Shown here: positions 22,270-35,150 of the stretch, piece after piece
Layout of the letters: each line of letters begins with the position of its first letter
How positions within the stretch are numbered: position 1 is the stretch's first letter
NCBI GenBank assembly: GCA_034769895.1
Contig: CM068367.1
Location: 127,522,927-127,586,926, forward strand
Length of the DNA stretch: 64,000 nucleotides
Source of the DNA: Magicicada septendecula
Lineage: Eukaryota; Arthropoda; Insecta; Hemiptera; Cicadidae
Direction: 5' to 3'
The notes under the pieces: generated by a model
The model's database searches: none
What the model was told of the DNA's origin: nothing
Seen by the model: only the letters and a program-made list of their open reading frames with translations
Made by a program: the position numbers and the translations under genes

Positions 22270-22765
22270 GTTACGACATAACGCTCTCCCAACTGTCGGC
22301 AGATGCACAGTTACGTAAACGTATGTCGGCTAGCCGAGCAGGTGCAATATCTCGGTCAAGGCCGTCTAGTACGTAGCTTCCAGACTGTTCGAAAGCACTT
22401 GTAACTACGCAAATTATGCTGGCACGCTGCCAAAAGAATGGAAAAATTATTCTGGAACATCTGGGAGACCTATATATAAGCGACAGCGGCCGGCTTAGAA
22501 GTTAGTTACACCTGGCGAGTTATAGAGTGCGGATCAAGTGGTTGTTCCTGATTGCAGAAAGTCATTACCTGTATTATAATTAGTGCGGAACTCTTATAGC
22601 TGATATTATTATTGCATGTGGACAAATTTAACTTGAATTATTGTATCAGAGTACGTTGATGATTTCACATTGTTATTTGTAATTAATTAAAGCTGGTAAT
22701 TAGTGACTACATTGTTGTCTGTATTTTGTTTCCACTGTGTCATACGACGATCCGTGAGACCGTCA
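22270..22765 (+). mobile_element. LTR-like segment, copy 2
   Basis: The segment begins with TGTTACGACATAACG, has a TATATATAAG box at 22471-22480 followed by a GC-richer start region, and ends in TTTTGTTTCCAC and CGACGATCCGTG (22745-22756). Its 3' two thirds align to 15198-15615. The layout (TG start, promoter box, T-rich 3' part, conserved sequence after the end) fits an LTR plus leader of a Ty3- or BEL-type retrotransposon. No gag or pol frame follows. The frame at 22703-22951 is short and unrecognised. Confidence 0.5.
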
Positions 22766-22769
22766 CAAC

Positions 22770-23500
22770 ATCGTACAGTTCCTGACACGTTGTTTTCGTA
22801 TGTATCGATGTCTCGTTTATTGAAGGTTTTATTTCGTTGGCCCGTTGGTTCGTCGAATGTTACTTTAATTAATTTAGTTGTTAACTACAACTTAAGAATC
22901 CTCTTTTCTAGTAGTTCACTCAAAAAAAGCCTCAACGATATTACTAAATAATTCTACTAGATATACGCAAATTTCACGCGACGTCACTGAACCGTTCACT
23001 AGATTAATCCATGGGGCTACGTATTTTAGAGTCTATCCACTATGTTACTGTTTTTCAGCATCTTCTGCATGCTGTGTTATTACCACTGCGGAATCTCGAA
23101 GCCCACTAAACTGCTGTAGTTTCTATCTCTTCATTGGATGTTGTCCATTTTATGGTAATTCAAAATACTGCAGGGTATAATTTCCATTCCGCCTTGTCCT
23201 GGAACTATATTATTATGATGTCGATTTTCTTTGTTTTCCAAAGCTGCAAACCTCATTGCACCAATAAATTATCCCACAAGCAGAGACACTGGTTTTAGTA
23301 CCCGTATTCCTGATTTCAAATAAAATTCGGATTGTTAGGTTCCAGTGTAACTCAAGTCTGTTTATGAAAGAATTTACGCAGAAAAAAAGAGAAAGAAGAC
23401 CCAGATGAAGTTTTATAGAAACGTGGCAGTTTCTATAATATTATGGCATACCAACAATGCACAGAGGTGTAAGCAGATCCAGGTTTCCAGGTTGAAATTC
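22770..23500. other. Non-coding, nothing recognised
   Basis: Mixed AT-rich sequence without repeat or domain. An A-rich run at 23380-23395 lies before the RT remnant. Confidence 0.4.
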
Positions 23501-23730
23501 TTATTACAACAAGGGATTCACACAAGAGTTTACAATACGCAATGAAGTCATATGCAGGGAACTACGCCGAAGTAGTTGGTTACGTCATGCAGCGAAAAAA
23601 AACTCCGTTATCTGCCAAAAGAGACGTGGCCTCCTAGGAAAACATGTTTGAACCTGACGCATCCAGAACAGGTGATATCACCTAATCCTTAAAGGGAGAA
23701 GTAAGAAGTAGGAAGAAGAAGGTAAGATAG
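23500..23730 (+). mobile_element. Heavily decayed RT tail with GAAG-rich 3' end
   Basis: Frame pieces TIRNEVICREL, SWLRHAAKK, RYLPKETWPPRK and LTHPEQV correspond to the successive C-terminal RT steps. The last piece is followed by CCTAATCCTTAAAGGGAGAAG and a GAAG-rich tail. The same ending (PEQV, then CCTAATCCTT and a GAA tail) closes the better preserved element at 36127-36474, which supports the call. Confidence 0.6.
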
Positions 23731-26700
23731 TAAGAAGAAGGAGACTGATTATTGATTTACGTGTTGCTTCGTTGTTTTAATGTAATATGGAATGAGTTTA
23801 GAACAATATGATAAAATGTTTTTGCAGAATTTGAACTTCCTTTTAAATTTGCACACAAAACAAAACAGGTAAGTTCCTTTACGATAATACATCACTGAAG
23901 AATGTTTATTCTCTTCAAGATAATGAAGCTAAGTTACAAAAGATGCTTTACATAATAAGAAGATTAGTGAGGAATTCAATCGCATCAGGCATCTATTTAG
24001 TGACATCGAAGACTGTTCACTGAAAAGAAGTGCTAGAATCTATGGCCCACCGCACTTCCTTTATAGTGTATTCATAAACATGTGATCAGAGTACTAAAGG
24101 AAATAAAAGACATGGCAAGCGAGTTCAAGAACATAAAGGAAAGGCCGGAAAGTAGATGCAAATTCAATGTCGGTATTCTCTTGAGTTAGAGGACTTAAGA
24201 CATGTGTAAATTGCAAAGTTCTTTTGGTCAGAACAAAATAATTGAAAACAGGAAAGAACGCGTCATATGAAGACACTGCAAACGTGGAACGACAATTAAA
24301 CAGGATGGAGAAAATATGTTCTGCAGACATCTTCGGATGGAATACACAATCGAATTACAGAGTACGTCTCATAAAGAGGACGATGCAATGTGGATTGACT
24401 GAACGTCAAATGTTGACATCCCATACATGTCAAGAATTGGAACAGCAAAATGATAATGTGTACCTATAATCAATAACGAAAATCAATTTTACGCAAACGC
24501 AGGGCGATTTCTCTGCTCATCGTGAAGCCCGACGAGTCCTCGTTACAGTTTCCACAGCGGCTTTCAAAGCTTGAAAAAAGCCAAGATTTCACACAAAAAA
24601 TACGGTGTTCCCGTTCGGAATTGCGGAGCTCTTGCATGGACGTCCTAGTAAGGAACGGGTTTATTAACTAGAGGCCGCGACCATATTACGGTTGCTACTT
24701 CGCTTCCAGTCCGGCGCTGCGGCATAAAAACTCGATACAACGAACAAATGCGGGCGCCAAGAGTGTTATAGATACATCGACGACAATTTAATCCCGGTAT
24801 CCGTTCGCTAACGTAGACTACCTACTCGTACGAAAAGTAATTCAAACAGAAACGTGAAATTCTTTTCGTAAATACAACGTGAAATATTTGTAATCTTACG
24901 GCTGTATTTCGTTGGTGTTCCTACTTGACAAATAATATAACCGTTTTCTTTCCTTCAACGTGCAACTTATCCTTACGCCAGTATATTCTTATGGACAGGC
25001 TACCCTACGGGTGTAAATCAAGGGAAAGAACTGAGTAGTCTCAAATCGACTTCATCAAATCGCAGCGTCCCAACTACTTTTCTCCTTTCTGCTGTTGTTT
25101 TTGTTTCACCATGTATTGCTTCCTACACTATTCTGGCTTCAAATCGTTTCCGTTATGATAAAAGAACCAACATGCCTCATCGTACATGCACAGGAAATGG
25201 ATGGTTGAAACCAGTAGCACATAACAGCTGTTGCCGGTTGTGCAAGGCCTGAAACTTGCCCTAAAAATTAATTCGTTTTTTTCCTAGTACCAAATGTTCT
25301 TTTTAGAGACAAAATATTCTTTTTAGAGCTAAAATATCTTTTTAGAGTATTTTCTATCTTTAGTTGGCAGAAGAAGAGGGTCCCGGTTCAACGGGATCTG
25401 ACTCCATTATACTTACACAGAATAAATCAGGACACAAATAATCGAATTAAAAATAATAAATACAAACAGCGAAACACATAACTAAACGAACAAAACCCAA
25501 ATAGATACGTAGTAACTGCTGCACGTTGGTTCCGAAACAAACGTAGCTGCTAACTGAGCGTTTTGCCGGTTTATACAGCGGCAACACTTTGGGTGGACGA
25601 ATGTGTCCTCCTCCCGTTTGTACAGTGAAAACTACTACGAGGTCAATGACCACACGCAGTAAAACTTCCGATGTCTGAGCCGGTAGGCAACACAAGACAG
25701 TCCCAGCAGTTTGAAACCAATGCTATGGTTTTCTTCAAGTTTCACTACTAATATTGTTCGGATTTCAAATTATTCAATAACTAAAGTAATTATTATGTGA
25801 ATAATTAATATTATTTTATTTCATTTCCAGTACTGTTGCCGGCACGCTACTGGTTGAAAGACATGAATGGTTATAACGAGGATTACCACTGCAGCACACA
25901 AAGCGAACATACACGGATAGTATGTAAATCTTGTACGTAGATACACCGCCGGCATGTTGTATATTTTGGATCGAGTGCGAATCGTTACACTCAGCTCCGA
26001 CTTCGCCGTCACAATTCATCGTTATATCACATACAGAATGGGTAGATTTTAAGAATAATAGAAAATGCATCAGTAATTGTAGATTAAAAGCGTGTTACTA
26101 CAAATCACAGATATTACATTTCTAACCAATGATGGGCATTTTGCGGGAAAAATCCAATTTTTAAGGCGCAATAGATAACATCGTAGTAGAAATTATAACA
26201 GCTAAATACAGATCTACAACGAGACAGAATACGTAAAGAGCGAAGTATTGAGTACACACGTAGCTCCTAGGGCAAAAATTCTGGAAACAACACGTAGGTA
26301 TGCCTAACCCTAAAAACACTACAGCACCACCAAACCTTTATGAGTTTCAGAAGTAAAAGAAATAATTATACGAAACAATTCTATTGGAAAAAACACAGTG
26401 TCTGACTATAAATTTTTTTTAAACGATCCACAAAATTAGACGCAAAATAATTACCCAGTACCACCTGCTGTCTCCTCGTTACAGTTACGTTTAACAATTC
26501 ACGTAGACTAACTGCGGAGATCAAAACGTGTATTCCTGTACGTCTCGTTGCCGAGTTTCCTCTTGTAAACCGCAAGTAAACAGCGCGTAAAAATAAACCC
26601 AGAAATAAATTCACGGTAACAAAAAGGCTACTACGCTTGAAAACGGAAATCAACAGGACGTAGACACCGGAAACGAGATAAGAAGCGGCCGGATAAATCT

Positions 26701-27530
26701 GGACGGTTTCGGGAAAACAGAAAAACTGTCTGACCTCGTGATAAGAATGAATGGACGCATAATGAACTGTATGTAAAAAAATAAGTATCCGTCATGTGCG
26801 CTCTGTGTATGCGCGAGAGAGAGGGAGGGAAGATATCACCCACTACGTATGTTCACTTCTGCTCTTTAAAACAGTCATAAAATTTAGGACTAACCTATCT
26901 GCTTATATTACCTGCACACAATCCACATATAATGAACTACTTAATTATAATGGGCTATACAAAAGTACAACAAAAAAAAGAAGACCGTGGCAAAGAGAAT
27001 CGTAAAGATGAATCGATTACTGTAATATCTTTTTTTTACAGACACTTAAACGATGGGCGCTCGACACTACCAGTTGTTCTATATTTCGTTGTCTGCGTCA
27101 CAGTGGAAATATTTTAGAAAAGTACAAAACACTTGTCTCTCTTTACCTGGTCCCTCTGCCATCAATGTTTCTGTATAAATCTGTTATTCGTACTACAAAG
27201 AAAAACTAACGTGAATAACACGGAAAGGATATTAAAACCCCTTCTCTCTGGAACTCTCGCGTTCATTATCCTCACGTTTCTTTTACCTGTTCTTTTATTT
27301 TTCATCCATAAAAACATTTAAAAATCAAATAACGATTGAGTGGGTACTTTAAGAGCTGAAAACAAGTGTTCATATAAAAAGTGTCAAGACATTACAATAT
27401 CCTACCATTACTAATTAAACCCTCTTTAGCAACCCCACTTTTATTTTACCTTCCATTAGCTTCTTTCAGCTTTAAAAGATCCCGGCTAACTGTTGAATAA
27501 ATCAATATATAGTGGAATATGAATATGATA
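23730..27530. other. Long non-coding stretch
   Basis: No gene recognised. 24490-24800 is GC- and CpG-richer and contains a TATA-like ATAAAA at 24724, which could be promoter DNA. 25310-25350 has short repeats of TTTTTAGAG. 26815-26830 is GA-rich. Frames such as 24242-24469 and 26381-26653 show no domain. Confidence 0.4.
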
Positions 27531-27880
27531 ATACATACTATATTTCGATTTGGAACAACATTTAAAGCCGTTTCTCGCATCCTAGCTTCCAAACTTTTCA
27601 ATCTCTGTGCCACTTCAGATTTCCAATCAGTCCTTCAGATTTCTCTGTGCCACTGCATTCCTTATGCCTTCAATCCAAGTCTTTCGCGCCCTCACTCTTT
27701 TTCTTCTTTCAGGAGGGGTCCATTCTAGTAATGTCTTTGGCCTCCTATCATTACCCATACGACACACATATCATCCCGTACCATCTTAATATTCTTGCAT
27801 CAATTGTGTCATTTAAATTGGTCCATACAGTAATTCTTCCTCTTATTTGTTAATTTTTAATCTTATCTCGCAATGTCTAA
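27530..27880 (-). mobile_element. Non-LTR retrotransposon RT tail
   Basis: Minus-strand blocks: RILRWYG (about 27795), RRPKTLLEWTPPERRKR, a TWIEGIRNA block, a frameshift, then DWKSEVAQRLKSLEA. This is the W-Y-G, W-x-P-P, arginine patch, W-x-x-x-I, D-W sequence of RT tails, similar in layout to 18190-18893 but a different family. A short internal repeat (TTCTCTGTGCCACT-like at about 27605 and 27643) accompanies the frame break. Confidence 0.8.
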
Positions 27881-28004
27881 TTCACCAGCAATATAATAAT
27901 ACTGATGAAAACGAAACTAACTGCGAATCATAACACCTCTATATTTAAGTTATTACAATCAAAGCACTGTACAAATGGAGTTGACGTTTGGATCACACGT
28001 GTTG

Positions 28005-28345
28005 AGTAAAACCAGAAAACCAAAATATGGGTTGTGGAAACGATCCAGAAAAAAAAACCACAGAAGATATGAGGAATTACAGAATTAAAAAATTACACAC
28101 GGATACGGAATTTGTAGAAAATAAAAACCAAGAGTAATGGTGGGACCATTACAGCGGATGGAAGGCAGAAAACCAGTGAGAACAATTTGGGAAGCGAATA
28201 CGAATTAAAAGATAAAAAAGAAGACAACGAAACTAGCCTGGAATCAAATCACCGGAAAACATTGGAAAAACTCTGTAACACGGAGCTATGCGAAGAGACT
28301 GGAAAATGGAAGAAAGAATTAAACAAATTTGTGCATGACGTGTGT
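28005..28345 (+). mobile_element. Probable RT tail, heavily decayed
   Basis: Blocks in shifting frames: ITELKNYTRIRNL, RVMVGPLQRMEGRKPVRTIW, then WNQITGK and a KLCNTELCEETGKWKK region. The L-x-R-M-E-G-R-K-P-V piece and the final K-W-K-K fit an RT C-terminus. Frameshifts and stops are frequent. It lies in the same intergenic gap as 27530-27880 but on the other strand. Confidence 0.5.
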
Positions 28346-29035
28346 GCGCGCACTACTGTGTGTGTAAGGAGGGGAGAACATGATTGTTTTACTTTATCGA
28401 AGACAAGCGTCGGTTAAAAAAAAAACATATTGCATACTTGCCAAAAAGAGTAGTCGTTTCACTTATAATACCACAAAGACAAATCCAAGACCACAACGTA
28501 CCTGAAACAAAAACAAACGCACAATCAGTACTCGATAATAATCCTACAATAAGCTTAAAAAGACAAACACAACTTAAACACGATGGTAATAAATACGTAA
28601 GGTTAACGCATATGATTCTCTTCATGGTACATAAAATTTATAATAAAACCATCTGTAATATTTTGAAAAACTGACTAATACTCCTGAAAAAATAGCATAC
28701 CTTTTTCAATCCATGTTCACATATACGTAGCCAACCTATATGCGTATATTAACGTGGTATTACGTTATTTTTGGTCCCAAAAATATGTCGGTGATGATTG
28801 CCAACCGTTTACAGATATCGGTTCTCGGTTTTCAAAACGTCTGTTTATTAAAAAGTGACATAAAGATTTTCTATAAAGCTATTTAATTTATGCTTTCAAA
28901 GCGCAAAATGTAGACGTTTTCACGGGCTATCAAGAAAATTAATTAGAACAGTTTACGTAAAGCAAGCGTTGCCATTAGTCCGGGTTTTCTTTCATGCCGG
29001 AGGGTAATAAACCTTTATGAAACGGTTGGAGATTT

Positions 29036-29998
29036 TTGAACGAACGAAGCGAGTTCTCAGTTTTGACTCGACTGTTTGGCATTTGTCTGTCTGTCTGTCT
29101 ATATAGGCCATCTATCTGGGTATGTCTCATGGTAGCTTTTGAACGCAACAACAAATTTTCATAAAACTTCAAGTGCGTATCCACACTTTTACCCGACAGA
29201 ACCTTACTGTTTCTAAAGATTGATCCCTATAAAAAATAAGGGATGGGAGACAACAATTTCGGGGGGGGGTTAAAATTGTGAAACAACGCAAAAGTCCGTG
29301 TAGGGTATCATATTAAAGGAAATTAAACCATTATTTGAATATAGTGTTCACTTTTTAAAATTACTAAAAATTTTGTCAGAGCTCACACAGTGGGTGAAAA
29401 TTTTGATAAAATCGCAAATATTCATGTGAGTTATCAAATTAACGTCAAGTTTTAGAAATTTCAAACACTTGGCACCCCAGGCCCAAAACAGACACTAAAA
29501 TATTGAAAAAATTGTTAAAATCCAGCAGTGTCAAACTAAAAGGAACTGTAATGCAAATCGGAATGTTTCCAATTTTTAGTGTCTATTTCATTATGGTGTG
29601 CTTTACAATTGTTATACGGTATTACTAAAGAAATATTAAAGAAATCGGGATTTTTGTAATTGTTCCATAATTGGAAAATTATCTAATATCGAAATGTATG
29701 TAATTTTTTATCTCTTTTTGGGACCTGGTCTCTTAAAAGTTTTGAAATTTCCAAAAATTAACACTAAATTGGGATTTTACTTCAAATTCTCTTTAATTTG
29801 ATACCCCACATGGGATTTTGCGAATTTTTTTACAATTTTGACAACCCCTCACATTTTTTCCTCCACCCCATTTTGAGGGAGATCAATATAACAAAAATAC
29901 GGTTCTATACAGTAAAAGTATGGCTACACATGCATGTTTTAAACAACAAACATACCAAACAGTCGAGTTCAAACTGAGAACTCCCTTCGCTCGTTCAA
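29036..29998. mobile_element. Long foldback element, 963 bp
   Basis: The left end TTGAACGAACGAAGCGAGTT is matched by the inverted right end (to 29998), and the inverted homology continues: CTCAGTTTTGACTCGACTG, a TACTTTTACCC-like piece, GGGGTGGAG-like and TCAAAATTGTGAAA-like pieces, and TATCAAATTAAAG motifs. Each arm is several hundred bases and they meet near the middle. Inside, TATCAAATTAAA-type phrases recur about 125 bp apart, so the arms are built of diverged tandem subunits. A CTGT microsatellite lies at 29086-29100. No frame codes for a transposase, so this is non-autonomous. A partial relative is at 40098-40700. Confidence 0.8.
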
Positions 29999-29999
29999 T

Positions 30000-31200
30000 A
30001 ATATGGTTATAATCTGACTTTTTATCAATTTACGACTCACATGCTACAATATATTTTGCTCTCATATGACTTCAGTAAAACTTTTTCACAGTACGTTCAC
30101 CCTTTCAGAATAATTTTCCTCTGTGTACATCATTCACAAAAGCTACGGATAAGTGTAATACACTCCTAGTTTCCTCGTACACACAAAGCGTTTGCTTATC
30201 TGATACTCCGGAAAGCCTTGTCTCTATAAAATCATCATCCGAGGCATACGTACACATTTCATAAAACTGCGGAGGACGCACAGCAAAGGTGAGAGTAATA
30301 ATGTCTTCAGACGACCTCTAACAAACAACAGACGTACAATACTAGCGTTTCCTCTATCGTAAAATGTTTTTAATGTTGTAAAAATTACCACGGAATAAGT
30401 TTACTACATTTATGACAGCAATTCACACTCGCGCAAGTTAAGTTCACTACAAAACTACTGACATTTACACCTTATATAAACTGTCCTTCAGATTGCGGAA
30501 GAAACTGCGCGCGTGCGCGTGTGAATCCTAAGACAACAAATACGCTGTCGACGTATTCAATCAAAACTTACACAGCTAAATGCCAGGCACAAGTCAGAAA
30601 ATCGTACCCACTCTCCACGCCCGATAGAGACGGACTACTAAGTATCACGGGAAAAAATGCACTTCTTTTCTTTTAAGTCCTTAAAAAAGTAATAACGTTA
30701 GCTAACTAATATATTTTATTACCAATTTTCCCGTTTTTGTTCGTAGCAGAATTGGCGCAATTATACTTAAAACTTATTAAAAGATGCTATTTATGAATGT
30801 GTAAACGTTCAGGGGCTCACAGCCGGTCATTTTTCTTTCAGCCCAATCCTGCATGGAGTAATAAAATGGCAGTTACCGTACATATTAGAATTTATACAGT
30901 TCTCATTTCTTTCTGTTCCCAACTATCATTTACATCTGCTCCTCTTTTCGTAATTTCTATCTTAAATGTTTCGCTTTCCCAAAGTTCAGTCTTCTTCTTT
31001 CTTCCACGATTCCGATGTCCACCTCTTCTTTTGCTTTGTCCTGTAGAACTACAACCCGCTATTCTTTATACTTATCTAGTTCCATTCGCTCTACTGACAC
31101 GATCGTACTACATCAAATTCTTTCCTCTCTAGCATGGGCCCCGATAGACGAAAGCCGACGGAGCGATCACTTAGGAAGAAAAATTAATCTCTCTAGATAG
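30000..31200. other. Non-coding, nothing recognised
   Basis: No repeat found within the window. The 111-codon frame at 30797-31132 is Ser, Phe and Leu-rich from CT-rich DNA and has no domain. Confidence 0.4.
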
Positions 31201-31529
31201 GAGATTCAGGGGCAAACGGGACCGATCAGGTCCTCCCCCACCAAAGAGTTGAAAAAAGTTGGACGAATTTTGTTAATCTCTTAATTTTTAGGCTATTATT
31301 TTTTCAGCTTTGTACACAAATATAGTGATAACTCTTTTTTTAAATATACAATCAGGTGTATTACACAGCATTTCCATATGCGTTTGAAATATGAAATATA
31401 GGAAATCAATTCAGTCAATATGTATCTTCTAAACAATATTGCAATAACGCGTATTTTTTCTTTTGTATGAAGCCGACTTGACCAGACCCCCCACCCTCAC
31501 CCCAGGGGTAAATTCTAGATACGGCACTG
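31200..31529 (+). repeat. G-tract/GTGGCGTA family, copy 1
   Basis: Shares with 45068-45474, in the same orientation, a GGGGCAAACGGG-like start, AAGAGTTGAAAAAGTTG, a GGTGTATTACACA block, GCGTTTGAAATATGAAAT, TTTTTTCTTTTGTATGAAG, a C-tract and an end reading TAGATACGGCACTG. Read inverted, that end is CAGTGCCGTA, close to CAGTGGCGTA at 63126. This is probably a non-autonomous DNA transposon or foldback-like repeat. The left end is poorly preserved. Confidence 0.65.
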
Positions 31530-34420
31530 TAGCAAATACGAAATTCTTTGGTCGGGAGAGCGGGTTCCTAAAGGCTTGGGTCTTTCACACTCCCCTTATC
31601 CTCGTCTCATGAACGACAATGTTTCTCTAAACTGTTATAAAAAATAAGAATATAAATTATATACAGGAACAATCGAATATTCTTCCAGCTGGCGAGCTGG
31701 TCTTTTACAATAATTCTCACTCCGCTTGAGAAAATCAGGAAAAAGTGTTGACATAAATACCTGAATGGACCTAATTTCAGTCCTTTACAAAATGTTCAAT
31801 CTTTTTATATTTTTCCGAAATTCTTCACTTCGAGGATTAGGATTGCAGCCTGTTCCGTCTTCACAGCCACCGTTTTCTTGGTTTGCTTCTACCTCGTTCT
31901 CCAAGAGGTGTATACTGGATTATCTTTTCTGTTATTCTCAAGTCACCCATTCTATTTATTTCCTGTGAAGATTATAAGCAGGTATAGCTTCCCTGTCAGA
32001 GGTAACCAGTCTCCAGCTAGGTAGGTAGCTGATGGACTGCAACCTTAATTGTTCTGTTGGGGTTTTCCGTGATTATGCCTGATTTTCCGTTGGGGTTTTC
32101 TCCCTTAGTCTTTGAGGATCCCTCCACGCCACAAGGCAGTGGTTTTGTAATTTTTAATCAAGGTTTCTTCCTCTAGCCTTTGACGAACCAACGCCGGACT
32201 GCAAGGCAGCAGCTAAGAAATTAGAATGAAAAAAATTCTAACCGTCGGGGTTAGAAAAGAACAAGAGTCAGTCAAAAGAGACTAGACAGACAAGATTTAA
32301 AGGAAGAGATGTCACCCAAGACAAGCTGAAGCAAAGCGAGAATCCAGCTAGGGAACTTCGGGATTACCAAGCCCGTATCCACAATATGTGGACCCTTGAT
32401 GTATTTCGAAATTAATGTTGAATTTTTCATCCTCTAAGGGGTCTGATCCGTTCGACCCCTCTATCCCTCTATCGACGAATCCAATAAACAATCCAATCAT
32501 TCTTGAATCCAATAAAAAATTTTATAGAACCTAAAAAATGTTGAAAATGGTCGAAAACAAGAAAATAATAAAAATAAAAAATTAAACTGTCCACGGTAAA
32601 ATGAACACGAAGATTGGCGGCAGGTAACGGCCGGCAGCGGTGTCATAACGCTGCGGTGGATATTACATACCCCGCCGCCGCCGCCTGCTTACACAAGTTT
32701 ATCGAGATAATTGTGACTTTAACGTAATTATTACTGGGCTGCATTGCATGAATCGGTTCATTAGTCAGTTTATTGAACGCGAACGTCAATGAACTCTACA
32801 ACATTGTAGGTTATGTAGCGCGCCACTGTTGTTGCATGCCAGCCATGTGTTTGCAACTGCACCACACACCTCCCGTTGTATTATGTGTACAGTGTGCAGT
32901 GTAAACAAGAATGCAGCTAGTCGCGTGTTACATCTACGACAGATAATGTCGACATTGTACGTTACGCTGCTACTATTTAATATTCCATTTGCCATGTATG
33001 CGCGACTTCCTACAGGAGTTACATTATGAAATGTGCCAGCTGTGAATGTCTCGCATGAATCGTTTATAGCCTACGGGCATTCTTACAAACACGGGTATCA
33101 GGGCTTAACACACGTTTTGTCTGTGAACATCAAATGTTTTACCCGGATATCCTCAGTGCTCTCCTCATCCTAGTCATTATTTGCCCCATTTATAATCACA
33201 GCCTCGGATGAGCCATTGACAAAGCTAATCGTAGAAAAGGGTAACATTTGGAGTTATTTAAAAGACAACATGTCTTAAAAGATCGAAACACTCCTGTTCC
33301 TAATATCAGAAATGATGAACTTATGACCAAGACTAGCGGCATTCTGCCATCATGTGCTTCAGTATGCTATGTGTTTCAGTTACATCTAGAAATTAGGGTT
33401 AGCTGTGAATCAGACGAGAACAGCAAGATTTTATTCTCGATACACCATGATTACCCCAGTGCAGGAAGATGATTAACACACTAATGTTACGGCTATACAC
33501 TACACCACAAAACGTTCTTGAAGTTCTTGTGACGAAGCGGGTAAGACCACCTGCTTGGCCATTCCTTGATGTTCTTCGTGCACGACTTGTTTCCTACATT
33601 TCTCTCACACAGACTACCTTATCGCCACGCATTATCCGTACTATATCATATTTCTCGTATATCATTAAGAGTCATATACTGAAGGCCGTTCTACTATTTG
33701 TAGTTTTAAAAATTTGTGCGTGTGAGATTATAAACTTTTTCGTTAATTTGTGTCTGGCCACATTCAGTCTAAGCATTCGTCGAGGTGTGCACATTTTCGG
33801 AAGCCTAGGAGGGGTCACCAATTACATTTCCTGGCGGTTAATTCTGAACATATAAACGTGAAGTCGAGAGGGCCGAAACAACTAAACATCGAAGTGTTTA
33901 AAGGAATTTGGTGTGCGCGCACGCGCTTCAAATTGTTTATTATACTTGTTTGATAAAGAGGAGTTTATTTGGGTCTGTTCGAAAAACATTATGACACTTT
34001 ATGAAATAAATAACGAAGAGTTGTTTGTTGAATAAAAAACGGATTCTACAAGCAATTAATGGACAAATTTTTGTTCACCGTTCATTCCGTAAAAAGTGTC
34101 AATTTCTTATGTCTAAAATCTGGATTGTGTAATATTTTCATTAAGTCTTTTACGTATTCATTATATAACCGTTATCTATGTTTATTCTGTACAAAGTTAA
34201 TTTGTGAAAATGCAGATCCACATGCGAATGTTAAGCTAAGAGTGTACATAAATTTATGGCTTCTAAAACGCTGAATAGCCTGTTTATTTTCATCGACTGC
34301 TCGGTTCAGAAGGTGAGGGTCTCCAGTCCCGATCCTGGCCGGTCAATCTGGTGACTCATAGACCAAAGTCTTGGCACGACCTCTTTTATAAGTGCCCACG
34401 TTTTGTTCCTATGCAGTCAC
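31530..34420. other. Non-coding, possible old retroposon debris
   Basis: 31980-32400 has GGGGTTTTCCGTGATTATG and GTTGGGGTTTTCTCCC phrases and CAAGGCAG repeats that look like a decayed interspersed repeat, but I cannot assign it. 32620-32700 is GC-rich with CCGCCGCCGCCG. The frames at 33248-33472 and 33469-33855 have no domain. Confidence 0.35.
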
Positions 34421-34456
34421 AATTAAGGTCTTGTTTTTTTACACCCGCGAGTGAGT

Positions 34457-34582
34457 GCAGCTTTCTCGCGAACTGCCAAGTCGCGGGCAACGTGTCACGA
34501 TAGGTTTATAGGAAGCACCACACAACAGAGCGAAAGTCAGGGAACGCCTTCACCTCCTGGTTCGTGAACTCACGCAGCTGCT
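34457..34582 (+). repeat. Interspersed repeat, copy A
   Basis: GCAGCTTTCTCGCGAACTG, AAGTCGCGG, CGTGTCACGATAGGTTT, GAAAGTCAGGGAACGCC and CACCTCCTGGTTCGTGAAC recur in the same order at 35637-35780. The copies are direct and about 1.18 kb apart, with small indels. The segment is GC-rich against AT-rich flanks. Its nature is unknown. Confidence 0.75.
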
Positions 34583-34787
34583 CTACACAGTGACAAAAAA
34601 AAAAAGTACTGTTCTGGGTGAAAGTCGACACAGGGATAGATTATAATGCGTTTCACGCATTCTTAACGAATCCTGTTGTTGCTATTTCATTTTTTTCTGA
34701 GGAATTATATTTGAAATTCGCTTTTCTACTTATATACACGTATGGGTTAACGTTTTACAACACACAGACGTTAATAAAAATTAAGAT

Positions 34788-35150
34788 TCAAAGAATGGAA
34801 ACCAAAAGAGGATTAAACAAGCACATGCGGACCTCGAAGAAAACGGACCATGACCTGAAAAAGTCGACACAGAACTGCATTCCGAGGCACAGCACCGATC
34901 AAAAGGAAAGGGTTTAGAGGGGGCCTACGTCCAACAGTGGAAGTAATGTTGGATAAATGTGAAAAACAAATGAATCAACGAATGGAAACCGAAAGAGCAT
35001 AAAATAAGCAGATGCGGACCTCGAAGCAAACGAATTTAAGACCTAAAGAAATATAATACAGAGCTGGATTTCCGAGGCACAGCACAGACCAAAAGGAAAT
35101 GCCTTAGAGCACGTTTTGCTCTACGTCCAACAGAGGAAAGAGGCTGCATA
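34788..35150 (+). repeat. Tandem duplication, 187-bp period, two units
   Basis: AATGGAAACCAAAAGAG at 34794 and AATGGAAACCGAAAGAG at 34981 begin units that share GCGGACCTCGAAG, TTCCGAGGCACAGCAC, CAAAAGGAAA and TACGTCCAACAG. The first unit contributes most of the 99-codon frame 34618-34917. The peptide is not recognised. The duplication lies between the two copies of the 34457/35637 repeat. Confidence 0.8.

Noticed and set aside
24242..24469. 75-codon frame considered as an RT fragment
   Set aside because: No ordered RT landmarks (ETW, WGH, arginine patch) could be found in any frame.
30797..31132. 111-codon frame
   Set aside because: Ser/Phe/Leu-rich product of pyrimidine-rich DNA, with no recognised domain.
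33469..33855. 128-codon frame
   Set aside because: No domain or conserved motif. Composition is as expected from AT-rich DNA, and no splice or promoter context was found.
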